A stretch of DNA of 47,377 bases from Gnetum montanum (taxonomy: Eukaryota > Streptophyta > Gnetopsida > Gnetales > Gnetaceae): assembly GCA_015680685.1 (NCBI GenBank), contig MNCI01003637.1, positions 202,332 through 249,708 on the forward strand. Reading direction: 5' to 3'. Positions 1-9,401 of the stretch are shown piece after piece. Made by a program: the position numbers and the translations under genes. Positions within the stretch are counted from its first letter, which is position 1; each line of letters opens with the position of its first letter. Below the pieces are notes generated by a model. It was not told the origin of the DNA, searched no databases, and worked only from the letters and a program-made list of their open reading frames with translations.

Positions 1-23
1 AAGAGGCAACTCAACAACTAGAA

Positions 24-480
24 CGAATGATACAAACTGTCTGAAATGACATTAAACTACGAACTATCCGAAATGACGTTAAACTACAAACTGTCTGAAA
101 TGACGTTAAACTACGAACTGTCTGAAATGACGTTAAACTACGAATTGTCCAAAATGATGTTAAACTATGAACTGTCCGAAATGACGTTAAACTATGAATT
201 GTCTGAAATGATGTTAAACTACAAACTGTCTGAAATGACGTTAAACTACGAACTGTCTAAAATGATGTTAAACTATGAATTGTCTGAAATGACGTTAAAC
301 TACGAACTATTCGAAATGACGTTAAACTACGAACTGTTCGAAATGATGTTAAACTACGAACTGTCTGAAATGACGTTAAAGTACAAATTGTCTGAAATGA
401 CATTAAACTATGAACTGTCCGAAATGATGTTAAACTATGAACTGTCTGAAATGACGTTAAACTACGACATGTCCAGTATG
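24..480 (+). repeat. 27-bp tandem array, about 16 copies
   Basis: The unit is close to 'atgacgttaaactacgaa' followed by 'ctgtctgaa'. The period of 27 is a multiple of three and no copy carries a stop, so the array reads through as a 9-residue peptide repeat (MTLNYELSE) from 46 to about 470. Units differ mainly by C/T and G/A changes. It corresponds to the shorter array at 13454-13600 just after the protease frame of EA, so it is a spacer minisatellite of the element. The open frame is probably a by-product of the unit length. Confidence 0.9.
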
Positions 481-960
481 ACGTTAAAACTTCCAACAAA
501 CATCTGCAATGACATTAAACTAGCCACGGTCAGAAATGGCCAGTTCCATTTAAAACTTCTTGAAAACATTACTACCTTTGGCCCACCATGGCATAAAACT
601 GGTAATCATTTCTTTAACAACAGATGCAACAGTCGATCAAGACTTTAAACTAATGAACCAAACCTGGAATGGCTTTAAACTAGAGCCAACAAATCATAGA
701 TTTACAAACTCTCGTCATCTTACATTGAAATTTTGCTTACAGGTTACAAGTTATGATTTAGATTCTTGCACGGTCATTGCTTTCTTTTCCAAGTATTTAC
801 CTTACATCTTGCTCTACACTTCAGAAATTTATGTTACATTTAGTTGCACACATATACTCTAGAAAAAAAAGAAAAATAATAAAAAATATAAAACTACAAA
901 ATACATGGCCTAAAAAGGCCTTAAACTAGCATACGGCCTAGAATGGTCTAAAACTATCAC
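481..960 (+). repeat. Degenerate TAAACT-type array continuing the 27-bp array
   Basis: Irregular units ending in 'ttaaact' or 'taaaact' continue. The block 'gcaatgacattaaactagcc' near 507-526 matches 13569-13590 of EA. The 'ggcctaaaaaggcc' units near 907-955 match the 'ggggcccgaaatggcc' array at 13655-13800. This colinearity fixes the segment as the post-protease spacer. No gene is seen. From 961 to 1130 I see nothing specific. Confidence 0.6.
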
Positions 961-1130
961 CTTTTGCATTTGCTTTTCTTTCATTCATACATTCTAACTC
1001 TATGTACGAAAGGTGTCGCTTGATGTTGTTTTCTTCCTTGTTGATTTTTGCAAGATCTCATAGGCACGTAGCATGACCATGCATGTAGCATCACACATTA
1101 CACAAGAAAGGTAAGCATCAGTCTGCTATG

Positions 1131-1480
1131 ACTATAAACTGGCACAGAACAGGCTTGGCATCATGAATTAAAACTGATACCACAGAATAGTCTTGGCATC
1201 ATGACTTAAAACTGATACCACAGAATAGTCTTGGCATCATGAATTAAAACTGATACCACAGATTTTTGTCTGGTATGATACTAAACTACTACATCTGTCT
1301 GCCATGACATGAAACTAGCATCCAGAGTCCACTAAGACTATAAACTAGTTTGCCTCTTCATAGTCCACTATGACTATAAACTAGCAATGCACCATCCGCT
1401 ACGACACTAAACTAGCGTCGTCCAAGGGGTTATGACGTAAAACTAACCCATGATAGTCCACTAAGACTATAAACTAGTGA
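1131..1480 (+). repeat. 3' array of about 37-bp units ending in TAAACT
   Basis: Units like 'actgataccacagaatagtc' alternate with 'ttggcatcatgaattaaaac', then change to 'agtccactaagactataaac' units. It is the counterpart of the array at 19690-20300 in EA, downstream of the truncated pol. In E1 it follows the post-protease array after only about 170 bp. Confidence 0.8.
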
Positions 1481-2192
1481 CATCATCAACGACCAGGAAA
1501 AACTTGAAAAGATCTGTTGCTGCAGTTGGATGTTCATGTTCCACAACAACTTGTTGCATGATTCATCTCATGGGGCCTAATGAAACTAATGCTGTTCATG
1601 ATTCTGTCTACTTTGAAAATTGCACATGGTGACTCCATCTCCTTGTTTAAAGTGTTTAGCCAACTATTTCATTTGTGGTTGTCTTCTTGGAGTTGTGTTT
1701 GCAGGATGACACTTCTGAGGCGTTCATGCATAGATGCACTTCATCATGATGACAAGGTATCACATTTTTCTTGACGCACGTGACTAGGTTAATCAATCCT
1801 TTCGTAAGTACATTTCTAACTCCTAATACATCCCCTATTTCACCATCATGCTCCCCTTATCCTATTCGATTACATCCCCCTTGATACATTCCACTCATCT
1901 CAAAACTCTTGATACACCATTGCACACTGTAACTCCCTAAGCAGTTGCAATGAAAAACACAGTACACAATGCATGACACAAAATGCAAGTACTCAAACAC
2001 AAGCATAGCACAAAAAGTAAGCTCTTTCAAAAAGACCAAAAAAAAAGAGAAAAAAAAAAGAAAAAAAAAGGTCAAAGAGAAAAATGCATGGAAAAGGTCT
2101 TTAAGACCCCATCGACATCATAAACAAAAGACTATTGGCCATTCTCATACAAGCCCCAGGCAAGAAGGAAATTGTCTTGAAAAACAGTTACA
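1481..2192 (+). other. E1 3' untranslated region, left of the solo LTR
   Basis: No convincing gene. It contains the block 'ggagttgtgtttgcaggatg' (within 1686-1710), shared with EA at 20483-20508. An A-rich stretch (2035-2075) is followed by 'caagccccaggc', also shared with EA near 20763. Short open frames here, such as the lysine-rich one at 1969-2397, come from the A tract and are not supported as genes. Confidence 0.6.
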
Positions 2193-2197
2193 CTTGT
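2193..2197 (+). repeat. Target-site duplication CTTGT (left)
   Basis: Five bases directly before the TG start of the solo LTR. They are repeated exactly at 3663-3667 after its CA end. Confidence 0.9.
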
Positions 2198-2399
2198 TGA
2201 AACACCGTGAAAATTACGGGTCGGCCTCAGGCAAAGGATCGCAATTCAAGCAAGAGCGCATTCCACCTTCGTTCCAGGACAAGTTTACGCTCTATTACGC
2301 ACGGCAGCGTGATGCGTGTAATAAGCTCCAAAATAGTCAAAGGCAGAGTCTAAAGAAGCGCAACAGTTTGACGCTTTTCCTCCCGGCGCATGCATAACT

Positions 2400-2720
2400 T
2401 GTTTTTACGCTCGATACGCAGCGGTGCGTATCATTGCGTATGTTATCATTCAAGTTGCTCATTGTTTTACGCTTCATACATGCAGCTGCGTAGTGAGCGT
2501 AAGGCATACATTACTTACGCTTCGTCACGCATGGCCGCGTGGTGAGCGTGAGTTGTACATTGCTTATGCTTTATCACGCACAGCTGCGTAGTGAGCGTAA
2601 TTTACACATCGTTTTACGCTCTGACACGCGCAACTGCGTAGTGAGCGTAAAATTGTGCATTGCTTACGCTTCATTACGTGTAACTGCGTAGTGAGCGTAA
2701 AGCAACTCTGAGCTTATTGT
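2400..2720 (+). repeat. U3 minisatellite of the solo LTR, about 60-bp units
   Basis: About five imperfect units of the pattern 'ttacgcttcattacg' ... 'actgcgtagtgagcgtaa'. Each unit begins with TTACGC and ends with GCGTAA, so each is a long imperfect inverted repeat. The array lies upstream of the TATA box in the enhancer part of the LTR. Confidence 0.8.
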
Positions 2721-2945
2721 TTTTACCAGATTACGCTCATATACGCGACGCAATGCGAATGAGTGTAATCTAGCCTAAAAACAATTAAAGCACACTCAAC
2801 ACTTGCTTACTTCTCACACGCACAACACGCAAACAAGCCTGTTGTGCGTAGTCACAGTCTGACTTAAAAGATCATGCCAGCAGGGCCCACAACATCCGGA
2901 GCCCACACCATCAAGGTTGCGCCTTCTCCGCGAAGTGTCGCGGCC

Positions 2946-2953
2946 TATAAATA
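2946..2953 (+). promoter_or_regulatory. TATA box of the solo LTR
   Basis: TATAAATA in 'ggcctataaataccccag', at the usual U3/R position and with the same octamer as the other LTRs in the window. Confidence 0.75.
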
Positions 2954-3662
2954 CCCCAGTTAACAAAGATACAGAGGTTGGCAAAAATTTGGGTTAGCAA
3001 AAACTCAGAGAAGCAGAAAAGCATATTTCTGAGCACCAGAGCACTTAGCACTTTGGAGCAGAAATACAGAGAACAGCGCTTTGGCAATCGGGGACATCAT
3101 CACCTTACAGCCGAAGCAGAGTACAGATTTGAGCACCGGTGACAGGAGCAATCTTTCTGCTGAAGAGACTTTATCGATCAGATACAGTTGATCGGTAGAC
3201 GTCGAAGCTTGGCCTGCCTTGCATCTCAGCTTAGCCCACGAGGTAGATCGAACTTCTGTTCAGACCGTTTTGCTTGTTGTTTTGTGCTTGTTTCACATCC
3301 TGTAATTGGGGATTCCCTAGTGTAATTTCTCACACGAAATATACATTTGTAAGTCAAAGCGCAGATCTTGAAGCTACGTGTTTCTCTTTTGCAGGCCTCT
3401 TTTCATCGTGTTTAGCATTATCGCTGTCGCAATCCGATCACATCGCTTTCCCTTTTTTTTACGGCCCCTCGAATCAGATTGCTTTCTTTTACGCACTTTA
3501 CATTGTTTTACTGACCCATAAGTCCCTGTCTGATCGACAAGACCGTTCAGGGCACCGCGGATTCGTTTTTCCAGCATAGCCCTCGCGCGGATCCATGGCT
3601 AAAACTGTGTACGCCGGAATAGCGGTCGGTATTTCCAGCTGCCGACATTTTCTGTCGTTACA

Positions 3663-3667
3663 CTTGT
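3663..3667 (+). repeat. Target-site duplication CTTGT (right)
   Basis: Exact copy of 2193-2197 directly after the LTR end. Confidence 0.9.
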
Positions 3668-4072
3668 GTCTCAAAGAGACCATGTTGCACATCACTGTGT
3701 GGCTTTGGTTGTTTACAATGGGCCTCGTAAACACTCTATAAGAGTCCCGTTTCTCCAAAGAATGTACTTCCTATATCTTGGCTCTGAGTCTGCTGAACAC
3801 TGGCTATGGACAAAGACCAAAATACAGCTCATTCACATGAGAGCACTCCTCTCCCACAATCCCAACAATAATCATAACCCTTGATCAACTTCTGACTTCC
3901 CCAGTTATAACGAATCCATTGCATCTTGAACCACATTACCTCAATCCCATGTACTTTTGAAAATGGAGCGATGACATCTGGCCAAGGGCTGATGTTTAAT
4001 TTTTGATGCTTTATTGTTCATGATGTTTTGCACTTCTTTATCTATGCCTCTCGGGTGGATTCCTCCAGGGGT
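3668..4072 (+). other. E1 3' untranslated region, right of the solo LTR
   Basis: Continues the E1 3' UTR after the nested LTR. Stretches such as 'ccatgttgcacatcactg' and 'tggctttggttg' match EA near 20830-20850, and the end matches EA near 21160-21260. No gene is seen. Confidence 0.6.
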
Positions 4073-4089
4073 CAACAAAGAGGGGTCAA
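4073..4089 (+). promoter_or_regulatory. Polypurine tract of E1
   Basis: 'caacaaagaggggtcaa' directly precedes the TG of the 3' LTR. It is nearly identical to the tract before the EA 3' LTR. In this family the tract primes plus-strand DNA synthesis. Confidence 0.85.
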
Positions 4090-4564
4090 TGAAACACCAC
4101 AAAAATTTTAGCAACACTTCTAGACAACTTTAGAGCCTTTGAAACGACTTCAAGTAGCCCACCATGGAGTAAGCAAGGTTCCTCTAGGGTCCACAGATCA
4201 TGACAACAAGTGTCGGTGTCAAGAATCATCAGTTTGAAGGTCAAAAAGTGCAATTTTGGCTAAGTACACTGTGCAGACGTTGCACAGTGTAAGGATCAGC
4301 GTCACCAACTTTTAGAGCCCCAAAACTGAGCCAAAATGACTTGATTTCAAGGGTGAAAGTCATCCTCAGGGTCCACTATTGATAACTATGGGTCCCAGCC
4401 TTTAGAAATTCCAGATTTTAACTCAAAATTGCAAGTTTTGAAGGTCACATTACAGGTTACGCTAGATGCTAAACAAGCAAGGAAGAATTAATCCTCCTTG
4501 ATTTTCTTTATAAATTTTTATCATTTGAGGGCTTGTCTAAATTATTTGTATTTTCATGGGCTTG

Positions 4565-4830
4565 AATGATCCACACGTTGTGAGATACATTGAACTTGGT
4601 CAAAGAAGGCAAATATCCAACACACATCCAACTCGTGCACAACTATCTAACATAGATACATTGAACCTGGTCAAAGAAGGCAAATATCCAGCACACATCC
4701 AACTCGTGCATAACTATCCAACACAGATACATTGAACCTAGTAAAAGAAGGCAAATATCCAGCACACATCCAACTTATGCACAACTATCCAAAACAAATA
4801 CATTGAACCTAGTCAAAGAATGCAACTACC
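4565..4830 (+). repeat. About 75-bp tandem repeats in the E1 U3
   Basis: Three to four copies of a unit containing 'gatacattgaacctggtcaa', 'agaaggcaaatatcc' and 'cacacatccaactcgtgc'. They lie immediately upstream of the TATA box. Confidence 0.85.
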
Positions 4831-4847
4831 CAAGCCTAGCCCAACCC

Positions 4848-4855
4848 TATAAATA
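4848..4855 (+). promoter_or_regulatory. TATA box of the E1 LTR
   Basis: TATAAATA in 'ccaaccctataaatacccta', after the 75-bp repeats. A purine-rich leader follows. Confidence 0.75.
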
Positions 4856-5481
4856 CCCTATCAATTCACATAAATAGGGGAGGCAGGAGAGGAGGGCAAG
4901 AAGAAGAAGAAGATTGGAAGAGGCAAAGATTGGAGAGATTGGCAATTCTGAAGGAGGAAAAAACTTGCAATCCTTGGGTGCTTGGCACATCTGATTGTTG
5001 GCTTCCAAGTTCTTCTCACGTTCATCCCATTTCATCATTGCATCATTGTGTCATATCATTTCGGGGCTAGGCATTTGACTTGCCATCCACACGTGTACAA
5101 CTACGCTTTGACTAGTGCACATTTTTTTTAGAAAATATAATACAGTTTCATTATTGCCTCCCATTTACATTGTTTAGTTCTGTTTATGCTTTACAAATAT
5201 AACTTTGTTTATGCTTTATTCATAATTTAGTACGCTTTATCTACATTTCGTATCATTGTTTACATTCCGTTTACATCTTGTTTACGATAACCCCAGCGCT
5301 AGCCGTAGCTTACGCTCGGGGAAGTCCTTGGTTGATTTGCATGCAAACCATCCAAGGCACTCTGCCTTCGTTCCCTTTTCTAGCTTGCCCTCAAGTGAAG
5401 GCAGGGTCAGCTATGGCTGCCTGACAATCTCTCGGTGTCTATTTGCATTCTAGCCTTACACCGACAATTTAGGACGGTACA

Positions 5482-7163
5482 CTAACTAGTTCAAACCATT
5501 CCATATCATGACCGACGTGTCCAACTATGCTTTAGGAGCCATACTTACGTAGTTAGATAACCAGAAGCATTCTTATTACATCCACTATGCAAGTAGAAGT
5601 ATCGCTAGTGCACAACTTAACTACACTACCACAAAGAAAGAATTAATGACTGTGGTGTTTGCACTAGAAAAGTTTAGACACTATGTATTGGGATATAAAG
5701 TATATATACATACAGATCATAGTGCAATCTAGTTCCTCATGAATAAGCCAACGATAAGCCCTGATATCATACGATGGCTTGTAATCTTACAAGAGTTCAA
5801 TTTAACAATGATCAATCTTAAGGGTAGTAATAATGTAGTTGCTAATCATTTATGTCGGTTGCGATGGGATAACAAAGAGGATGAGTATCCAATTTTTGAT
5901 CATTACCCTGATGAATTCCTCTTTGCTGGTGTAGTGAATAATCAATCACCCATGGAGACAAACTGGTATAGTAGCATTCTTACCTATCTCCTCACCCAAC
6001 AAACACCACAATAGTTAAACCTTAAGAAGAAACAATATTTTCTTCACCAAGCCAAGTACCTTATGGAGATCAATGGGTGTGTTCCCGATATAGATCAACT
6101 GCGAGTTCTCCAAGATGCTCATGAGGGTCCTTGTGGGGGTCATTACATTGGGAGACCAACGGCCATCAAGATCCTACTTGCAAGATATTATTGGCCTACA
6201 TTATTTTGGGATGCCCATTGTTTCGTCCAATCTTATTAGTGCTATCAACATGATGGGGGAATGACTACTAGAATGGAGGGTCTGCAATAATGGATTCAAT
6301 CATGAGAACCTTTCAACATTTAGGGAATTGATTTTATGAGGCCAATTACACCAATGTCCAATGGAAAAGCTTATATTATTGTTGTGATTGATTACCTAAC
6401 AAAATGGGCCAAAGTAGATGCTGTTAAAGATTGTACATCATCTATAGGTGCACGATTTGTTTAACAACAAATCATAAACAAGTTTGGTATGTCACGTGTA
6501 GTTATTTTAGATAATGATATATACTTCACAGGTGCAAATTTTCAAAAATTAATTCAATGCTTAGGGGTTGAGCATAAATTGACTATACCATATCACCTCC
6601 AAGTGAATGGTCAAGTAGAAGTCACCAATAGGGAGATTACGAAGATATTGACAAGAACCATTAGCAAGTTTTGGTGAGATTGGAGCATTAAATTGAATGA
6701 TGCTCTTTGGGCATATCACTCCTCATGGAAACTCCCTACAGGCTACTCTCCCTATGAGTTAGTGTACAATAAATTACCAATGCTTCCCACTTAAACTAAG
6801 CTTTGTACACTATCCACAGCATGTGACCTCAACCTTGACCTTGATCTAGCATAGAAATAATAGTTAGTAATCCTTAACTTGCTAGATGAAAACCAATTAA
6901 CTACCCTATCATCTAATGAATTGCACAAGGCCTTCAATAGACAACATCATGACCTAAGAATTAGAAAAGTTAAATATCAGCTAGGAGATAAGGTTCTCTA
7001 CTGGAATCCTACACATGTGCCACAATGTGCTAACTTTCAAACACTATGGAAAGGACCTTATATTATTTATGCAACTTTTCCTTCAGAGGCCATGAAAATA
7101 CACAAACCTGAGAGCTTGAATAAGAAACTTTTGGTTAACGTGCAACAAACCAAACCTTTCTAG
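5482..7163 (+). pseudogene. Athila-like pol remnant: RNase H and integrase
   Basis: Decayed 3' half of a Ty3/gypsy polyprotein. The RNase H part (5490-5870) shows 'HYASRSIASAQLNY', 'KELMTVVFALEKFRHY', 'IHTDHSAI' and ends in a 'NVVANHLCRL' linker. The integrase has an 'AHEGPCGGHY' zinc-finger start near 6118, then the catalytic triad context: Asp in 'GIDFM' (about 6320), Asp in 'ILDNDIYF' (about 6505) and Glu in 'GQVEVTNRE' (about 6610). A C-terminal 'GDKVLYWNPTHVP' follows near 6985. Several stops (for example 5730, 6012, 6675) break it. The RT half is missing because E1 sits directly upstream. No intact product is expected. Confidence 0.85.
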
Positions 7164-7486
7164 GAGCTTAAGATAGCTAGTACACATGCTACCTCTCTTG
7201 ATGGACAACCCTGCTCACTATTTTGGATCTCCTCCTTCCAACTTAGTCATGGGGGAGATGGCCACCTATGCTAATTGTTCTAGGCCCTTAGTTCTTTTTG
7301 AATTTTTTTTACACATTTTTGTTTTACACATTTTTCAACTTTTCTTATTTTTTTTACACCATCGTTCATGTTTTACTATTTCTTTGTCTTCTTGATTTAC
7401 TTTTGTGACGTCCAAAAATGTCAGTGGCTGGAACATCGAGAGGTTATAAGGTGTACAACCTAACCCTGGATCCATGCAAGGGCTAT
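7164..7486 (+). other. Tail of the Athila-like element after integrase
   Basis: T-rich noncoding sequence (7280-7400) after the integrase stop, with a purine-rich 'catgggggagatgg' near 7248. It stops where the EA 5' LTR begins. No gene is seen. Confidence 0.5.
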
Positions 7487-7624
7487 TGAAACACCACAAA
7501 AATCTTTGAGTTTAGCATCTGTCTGACAAGAAGCGGGTCCCCATGACCCATAGACGACTTTGGCTACATTTGAAGCCACACAGGGCAATTTTGAGAATCA
7601 AACACTGGGTTTTCACTAAGTGCT

Positions 7625-8090
7625 ATGCTAGCGTCTACGCTCAACGTCTATGCTCGGCGTCTACGCCTGGCGTCTACGTCCAGCGTATACGCCCAGCGCC
7701 CCAGCGTATACGTCCAGTGCATACGATCGGCTCTCCGGCGTACACGCCCAGGTACGGCAGATGCACACGCTCGACGACAAGATCTCCAATGGCAGCATGA
7801 AGATTACACCGAAGAGCAAGGATTGAAGCCAGTGGACACCCTTCGGTGTATACGCCCAGCATATACGCCTAACATTCGCCAGCGTATACGCCTGACGCTC
7901 AGCATACACTTCACACGCACGCTCAGCAGGTGCAACGGGAGTAAGAATTAAAGCAAGTCGACGTCCAGCATCCATCAGCGTATACACCCCAACGTATACA
8001 CCAGCATCCATCCAAGTTCACGCCCAGCGTATACGCTGGCCTGTTGTAACGTATACGCCTAGCGTATACTAAGTTTCTAAATTGTAAATG
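7625..8090 (+). repeat. GCGTATACGC-rich segment in the EA U3
   Basis: Many copies of the self-complementary decamer GCGTATACGC and close variants in 'cagcgtatacgcc' contexts. The 3' LTR has the same segment at 21425-21870. The decamer recurs in the leader (9011-9250) and antisense intron 1 (17675-18140). Confidence 0.85.
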
Positions 8091-8144
8091 CCTGGTCTAT
8101 ACGCCACGTGTCTCCCAGTCCAATTTTCCCGGTAACCCTACCCC

Positions 8145-8152
8145 TATAAATA
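8145..8152 (+). promoter_or_regulatory. TATA box of the EA 5' LTR
   Basis: TATAAATA in 'acccctataaatagcccag', conserved in the 3' LTR at 21927-21934. Predicted start of the sense genomic RNA lies about 30 bp downstream. Confidence 0.8.
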
Positions 8153-8869
8153 GCCCAGTTTTCCGCAATTTTACGCTCGGCAAAAATTTACCAGAGTAGA
8201 CCCAGAGCAATTACGCTGTAGAAACCCCCTTACGCTTACGCTTTCGCTGGAAGTCCTGTACGCTGAGCACAATCCGCACTCTACCTACCGTGTTAGCCGG
8301 CTGCATCCCTCCATCCACCGGGGCTTTACGTCCGCCTTGTGTCCCTACACAACTGCGTTAGACTGGTGTACAACATTTTTAACTCTGTAATCCACTGTTT
8401 ACGCTTGTTGCAAGTTCTTTTACAGTTTTACGTCAATTTGGCCCACGCCTCGTTTACGCCTGCTTACGTTTACGCTCCGTCCGTGTCCGTGTACGCTCAC
8501 TATTCACGCCGTTTGCATCTGTTTACGCCCTTTGTACTTGTTTACGCTGTTCACGCCTGTATACACTTACGCTGGGCCTATCTTTATTTATGCTGTTCAC
8601 GCCTGACGTTGTTTATGCCCCTCTACGCTTACGCTGTCTGCACCTGTTTCATCGTTTATGCTCTGTTTACACATAACCCAGCGTATAACACTTCGGTGGC
8701 GCTCGGGGAAGTCCTTGTTTGATCCGCGTGCAGACCATTCAAGGCACTCTTCCTTCATCCACTCCAGCTTGCCCTCAAGCTGAGGCAGGGTCGACTGTGC
8801 TTGTCCATGGATCTCTCGATGCTCGTAACGTTCCAGCCTTGCACTGACGATTTCGGTCGGCACAGTTTT

Positions 8870-8888
8870 TGGTGCTAGAAGGAGGGCC
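8870..8888 (+). promoter_or_regulatory. Primer binding site of EA
   Basis: TGGTGCTAGAAGGAGGGCC begins 5 bp after the LTR end. A TGG start complementary to a tRNA CCA tail is the rule for these elements. I have not assigned the tRNA. Confidence 0.6.
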
Positions 8889-9010
8889 TTTTCGCTTAAA
8901 CATACTGCACGTTCCTCAGCGTCTACGCTCATCAGCGTTTTCGATGCCCTGTTTAAATCCTTAAATCAGGGTCTACACTGTCGATTCTTCAGCGTCTACG
9001 CTACACAAAC

Positions 9011-9250
9011 CTCAGCATATACGTTGCATGCTTACGCCAGCATTTACGCTGCACACACCCTAGCGTATACGCTGCACGCTTACGCCAGCGTTTACGCTGC
9101 ACACAAACCCTAGCGTATACGCTGCATGCTTATGCCAGCGTTTACGCTGCACACAAACCCTAGCATATACGCTGCACGCTTACGCCAGCGTTTACGCTGC
9201 ACACACCCTAGCGTATACGCTGCACGCTTACGCCAGCGTTTACGCCGGAT
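9011..9250 (+). repeat. About 50-bp TACGC tandem array in the EA leader
   Basis: About five units near 'cctagcgtatacgctgcacg' plus 'cttacgccagcgtttacgct' plus 'gcacacaaa'. Unit starts at 9061, 9111, 9161 and 9209 show 50- and 48-bp spacing. It lies between the primer site and gag. Confidence 0.9.
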
Positions 9251-9401
9251 ACTTACCCTGTAGATTCGTCTACGCCAGTCGCATACATTACATTATCCAC
9301 ATCAATCTCGCACACTCAAACCGTCTATCATCACTGCTGCTACTACCCAGAACGTTAACATCTCAGACACAACGGCTGCCCAGCAATCCACCACACAACA
9401 T

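Larger units (their letters stand above)
2198..3662 (+). mobile_element. Solo LTR of a third Tat-like family, nested in E1
   Basis: 1465 bp beginning 'TGAAACACCGTG' and ending 'GTCGTTACA', flanked by perfect 5-bp duplications CTTGT. No internal region is present, so an element inserted here and was later reduced by recombination between its LTRs. The start resembles the TGAAACACC start of the other LTRs here, and its U5 part keeps a 'ccgttcagggcacc' block like 'ccattcaaggcact' in EA. Removing it rejoins E1 sequence that matches EA around 20800-20850, which confirms the insertion. Confidence 0.93.
1..5481 (+). mobile_element. E1: 3' part of a Tat-like Ty3/gypsy element
   Basis: Right-hand portion of an LTR retrotransposon whose gag end and 5' LTR lie left of the window. 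Its parts follow the same order as the complete element at 7487-22655: a TAAACT-type array (1-960), a second array (1131-1480), a conserved acceptor-like block (1686-1710), a purine-rich track with a 'caagccccaggc' block near 2150, a polypurine tract (4073-4089) and an LTR (4090-5481). A foreign solo LTR (2198-3662) interrupts it. No antisense gene and no pol lie between the two arrays, so this copy is internally deleted relative to its relatives. It sits inside an Athila-like pol (5482 onward). Confidence 0.8.
4090..5481 (+). mobile_element. 3' LTR of E1
   Basis: Starts 'TGAAACACCACAAAAAT' like the EA LTRs and ends '...aggacggtaca'. Its last 200 bp (from about 5300) align with the EA LTR end: 'gctcggggaagtccttg', 'caaggcactctgccttcg', 'cttgccctcaag'. 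The U3 half is unrelated to EA and carries its own repeats. TATAAATA lies at 4848-4855. The partner 5' LTR is outside the window. Confidence 0.85.
7487..8864 (+). mobile_element. 5' LTR of EA
   Basis: 1378 bp, 'TGAAACACCACAAAAATC' to '...cggtcggcaca'. U3 carries the GCGTATACGC-rich stretch 7625-8090, TATAAATA lies at 8145-8152, and R/U5 contains further TTTACGC words. It pairs with 21282-22655, with scattered substitutions and a few small indels. Confidence 0.93.

Noticed and set aside
1969-2397. 142-codon lysine-rich open frame
   Set aside because: It spans an A-rich tract of E1 and crosses the solo LTR boundary at 2198, so it is not one gene.
5482-7163. Athila-like pol and the gag at 42743 as one element
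   Set aside because: Both read on the + strand, but gag lies to the right of pol, so they cannot be parts of one collinear copy without rearrangement.
7543-8011. Several 60-116 codon frames on both strands, rich in Tyr-Ala and Arg-Ile
   Set aside because: They are translations of GCGTATACGC repeats in LTR U3; the 3' LTR gives the same frames with changes.
9011-9250. CRISPR-like regular repeats
   Set aside because: Repeats are head-to-tail with no unique spacers, inside a plant retrotransposon leader.
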